Shown: piece by piece, positions 63,209 through 64,000 of the stretch
Position numbering within the stretch: position 1 is the stretch's first letter
Layout: the number at the start of each line of letters is the position of its first letter
From: Chrysopilus asiliformis
Lineage: Eukaryota > Arthropoda > Insecta > Diptera > Rhagionidae
Direction: 5' to 3'
Assembly (NCBI GenBank): GCA_964034945.1
Contig: OZ035960.1
Span: 74,808,585 to 74,872,584 of the forward strand
DNA length: 64,000 nucleotides
Program-made: the position numbers and the translations under genes
Notes under the pieces: generated by a model
The model's database searches: none
The model's input: only the letters and a program-made list of their open reading frames with translations
Told to the model about the DNA's origin: nothing

Positions 63209-64000
63209 GTTTTGTGTCACAGAAGAAGACACTATGGCCCCTATTATGAATCTCAACTATCAACGATTGATACTTGACAAAATTTATCAACTGAAACAAC
63301 TTTTGGTATTACGAACACTGTCTGATAAAATGCTTCACCATTGTGAATGAAATGGTTTTTACGTTTATCAAAATGTCAATTGTGAAGTTTGGTTTGGTTG
63401 AAATGTCGTCAAAAAGTTCTCTACAATTAAAAAATATGATAAATGTGTGGTACCTCAAATGAAAGGTATTGAAGAGTGCAAGAATATAAAGCATGATATT
63501 ATCCCCCCCCCCCCTTTGTATTTATACCCCACGGAAAAAAGTTTTTAGGTACAATACACTCTCTGCCACCCCCCAGAAAAAAGCTTCTTACAACGTTTGT
63601 GGTCCCCTGGAGGAAGCAAGGAGAGCGCGCGACGGCTAAAAATGCCCATTTTGGATAGGGGATACTCCTCGCTATACACGAAAAATAAGTAGCGTCATTG
63701 GCGCTAAATTGAACTTTAGACCTGCCTTACACGTTCAATATTTTTGCTTCAATATATTGAAGGGTATTGAAAGTCGTATGAATCTCGTCAATTTTGCTTC
63801 AATATAGTCCTTACACGATCAATATATTGAACACAATGAAAATATTGAAAAATTAACAAAAATTAAATTTCGGTCAAAATATAAAAAATCTCAATTTCTC
63901 GCTGTATAGAGTAGGGATGTCAAAAAAGAACCGGTTACCCGGTGTTTTTGCTTCGGTTAACCGGTTTTGACGTGGATACGTTTTGGATTTTGGTTATGGG
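63209..64000. other. right edge: unassigned repeats
   Basis: 63236-63480 begins GGCCCCTATTATGAATCTCA, perhaps the end of another element; 63504-63517 is a C run; 63715-63850 has several CAATATATTGAA palindromes. TAGGGATGTCAAAAAAGAACC at 63912 followed by CCGGTTACCCGGTG...CGGTTAACCGG is a hAT-like end cut by the window. No gene seen. Confidence 0.45.

Noticed and set aside
63504..63517. C run as a structural signal
   Set aside because: A homopolymer of this kind is most simply simple sequence or a sequencing weak point.

Overview
This is insect nuclear DNA, most likely dipteran (inference). It is AT-rich, holds only two recognisable host genes, and is otherwise almost wall-to-wall transposable elements and their debris. 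The host genes are (1) a RhoGAP92B-like gene (BAR + RhoGAP, the RICH/ARHGAP17 family) on the + strand, exons at 2208-3116 and 14343-16096, its first exon(s) lying left of the window; and (2) a complete RpS7 gene on the - strand at 54041-55252, with a TOP-type non-coding first exon. Both have canonical GT-AG introns and undamaged reading frames. No tRNA, rRNA, CRISPR array or prokaryotic feature was seen.

Layout. 1-2207: a TIR element and a dispersed repeat upstream of or inside the first RhoGAP intron. 3117-14342: a single 11.2 kb intron inside the RhoGAP domain, packed with hAT-, Harbinger- and Helitron-type elements, a 163-bp tandem array and two transposase pseudogenes. 16.4-23.4 kb: minisatellites, a foldback structure, a BEL/Pao integrase relic, a hAT relic, a 122-bp tandem array and a long palindrome. 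24.0-30.2 kb: a decayed Ty3/Gypsy element cut in two by a 2.5 kb TIR element. 30.2-38.7 kb: inverted repeats, a dead mariner-like transposase, and a dispersed repeat (called family A here) carrying two unusual elements with CCCAGTGAA ends. 39.0-44.7 kb: a non-LTR retrotransposon (- strand) with a Harbinger insertion in its endonuclease. 44.7-53.8 kb: family A repeats split by a Ty1/Copia element (45191-52279), itself split by a nearly intact hAT transposon (48177-50970). 55.3-64.0 kb: MITEs, a deleted mariner, and a second copy of the 2.5 kb TIR element carrying a Penelope-like retroelement and a Harbinger-type MITE.

Many boundaries rest on terminal inverted repeats plus target-site duplications read directly from the sequence: 8 bp for two hAT elements, 5 bp for Copia, TA for mariner, TWA for three or four Harbinger-like elements, 13 bp for the Penelope-like element, A/T flanks for a Helitron. 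They give a relative insertion order (family A, then Copia, then hAT; 2.5 kb element, then Penelope and MITE). No cellular pathway or operon is encoded. The interest lies in the nested architecture, a few near-intact or structurally odd elements, and a 122-bp repeat shared by two distant sites.
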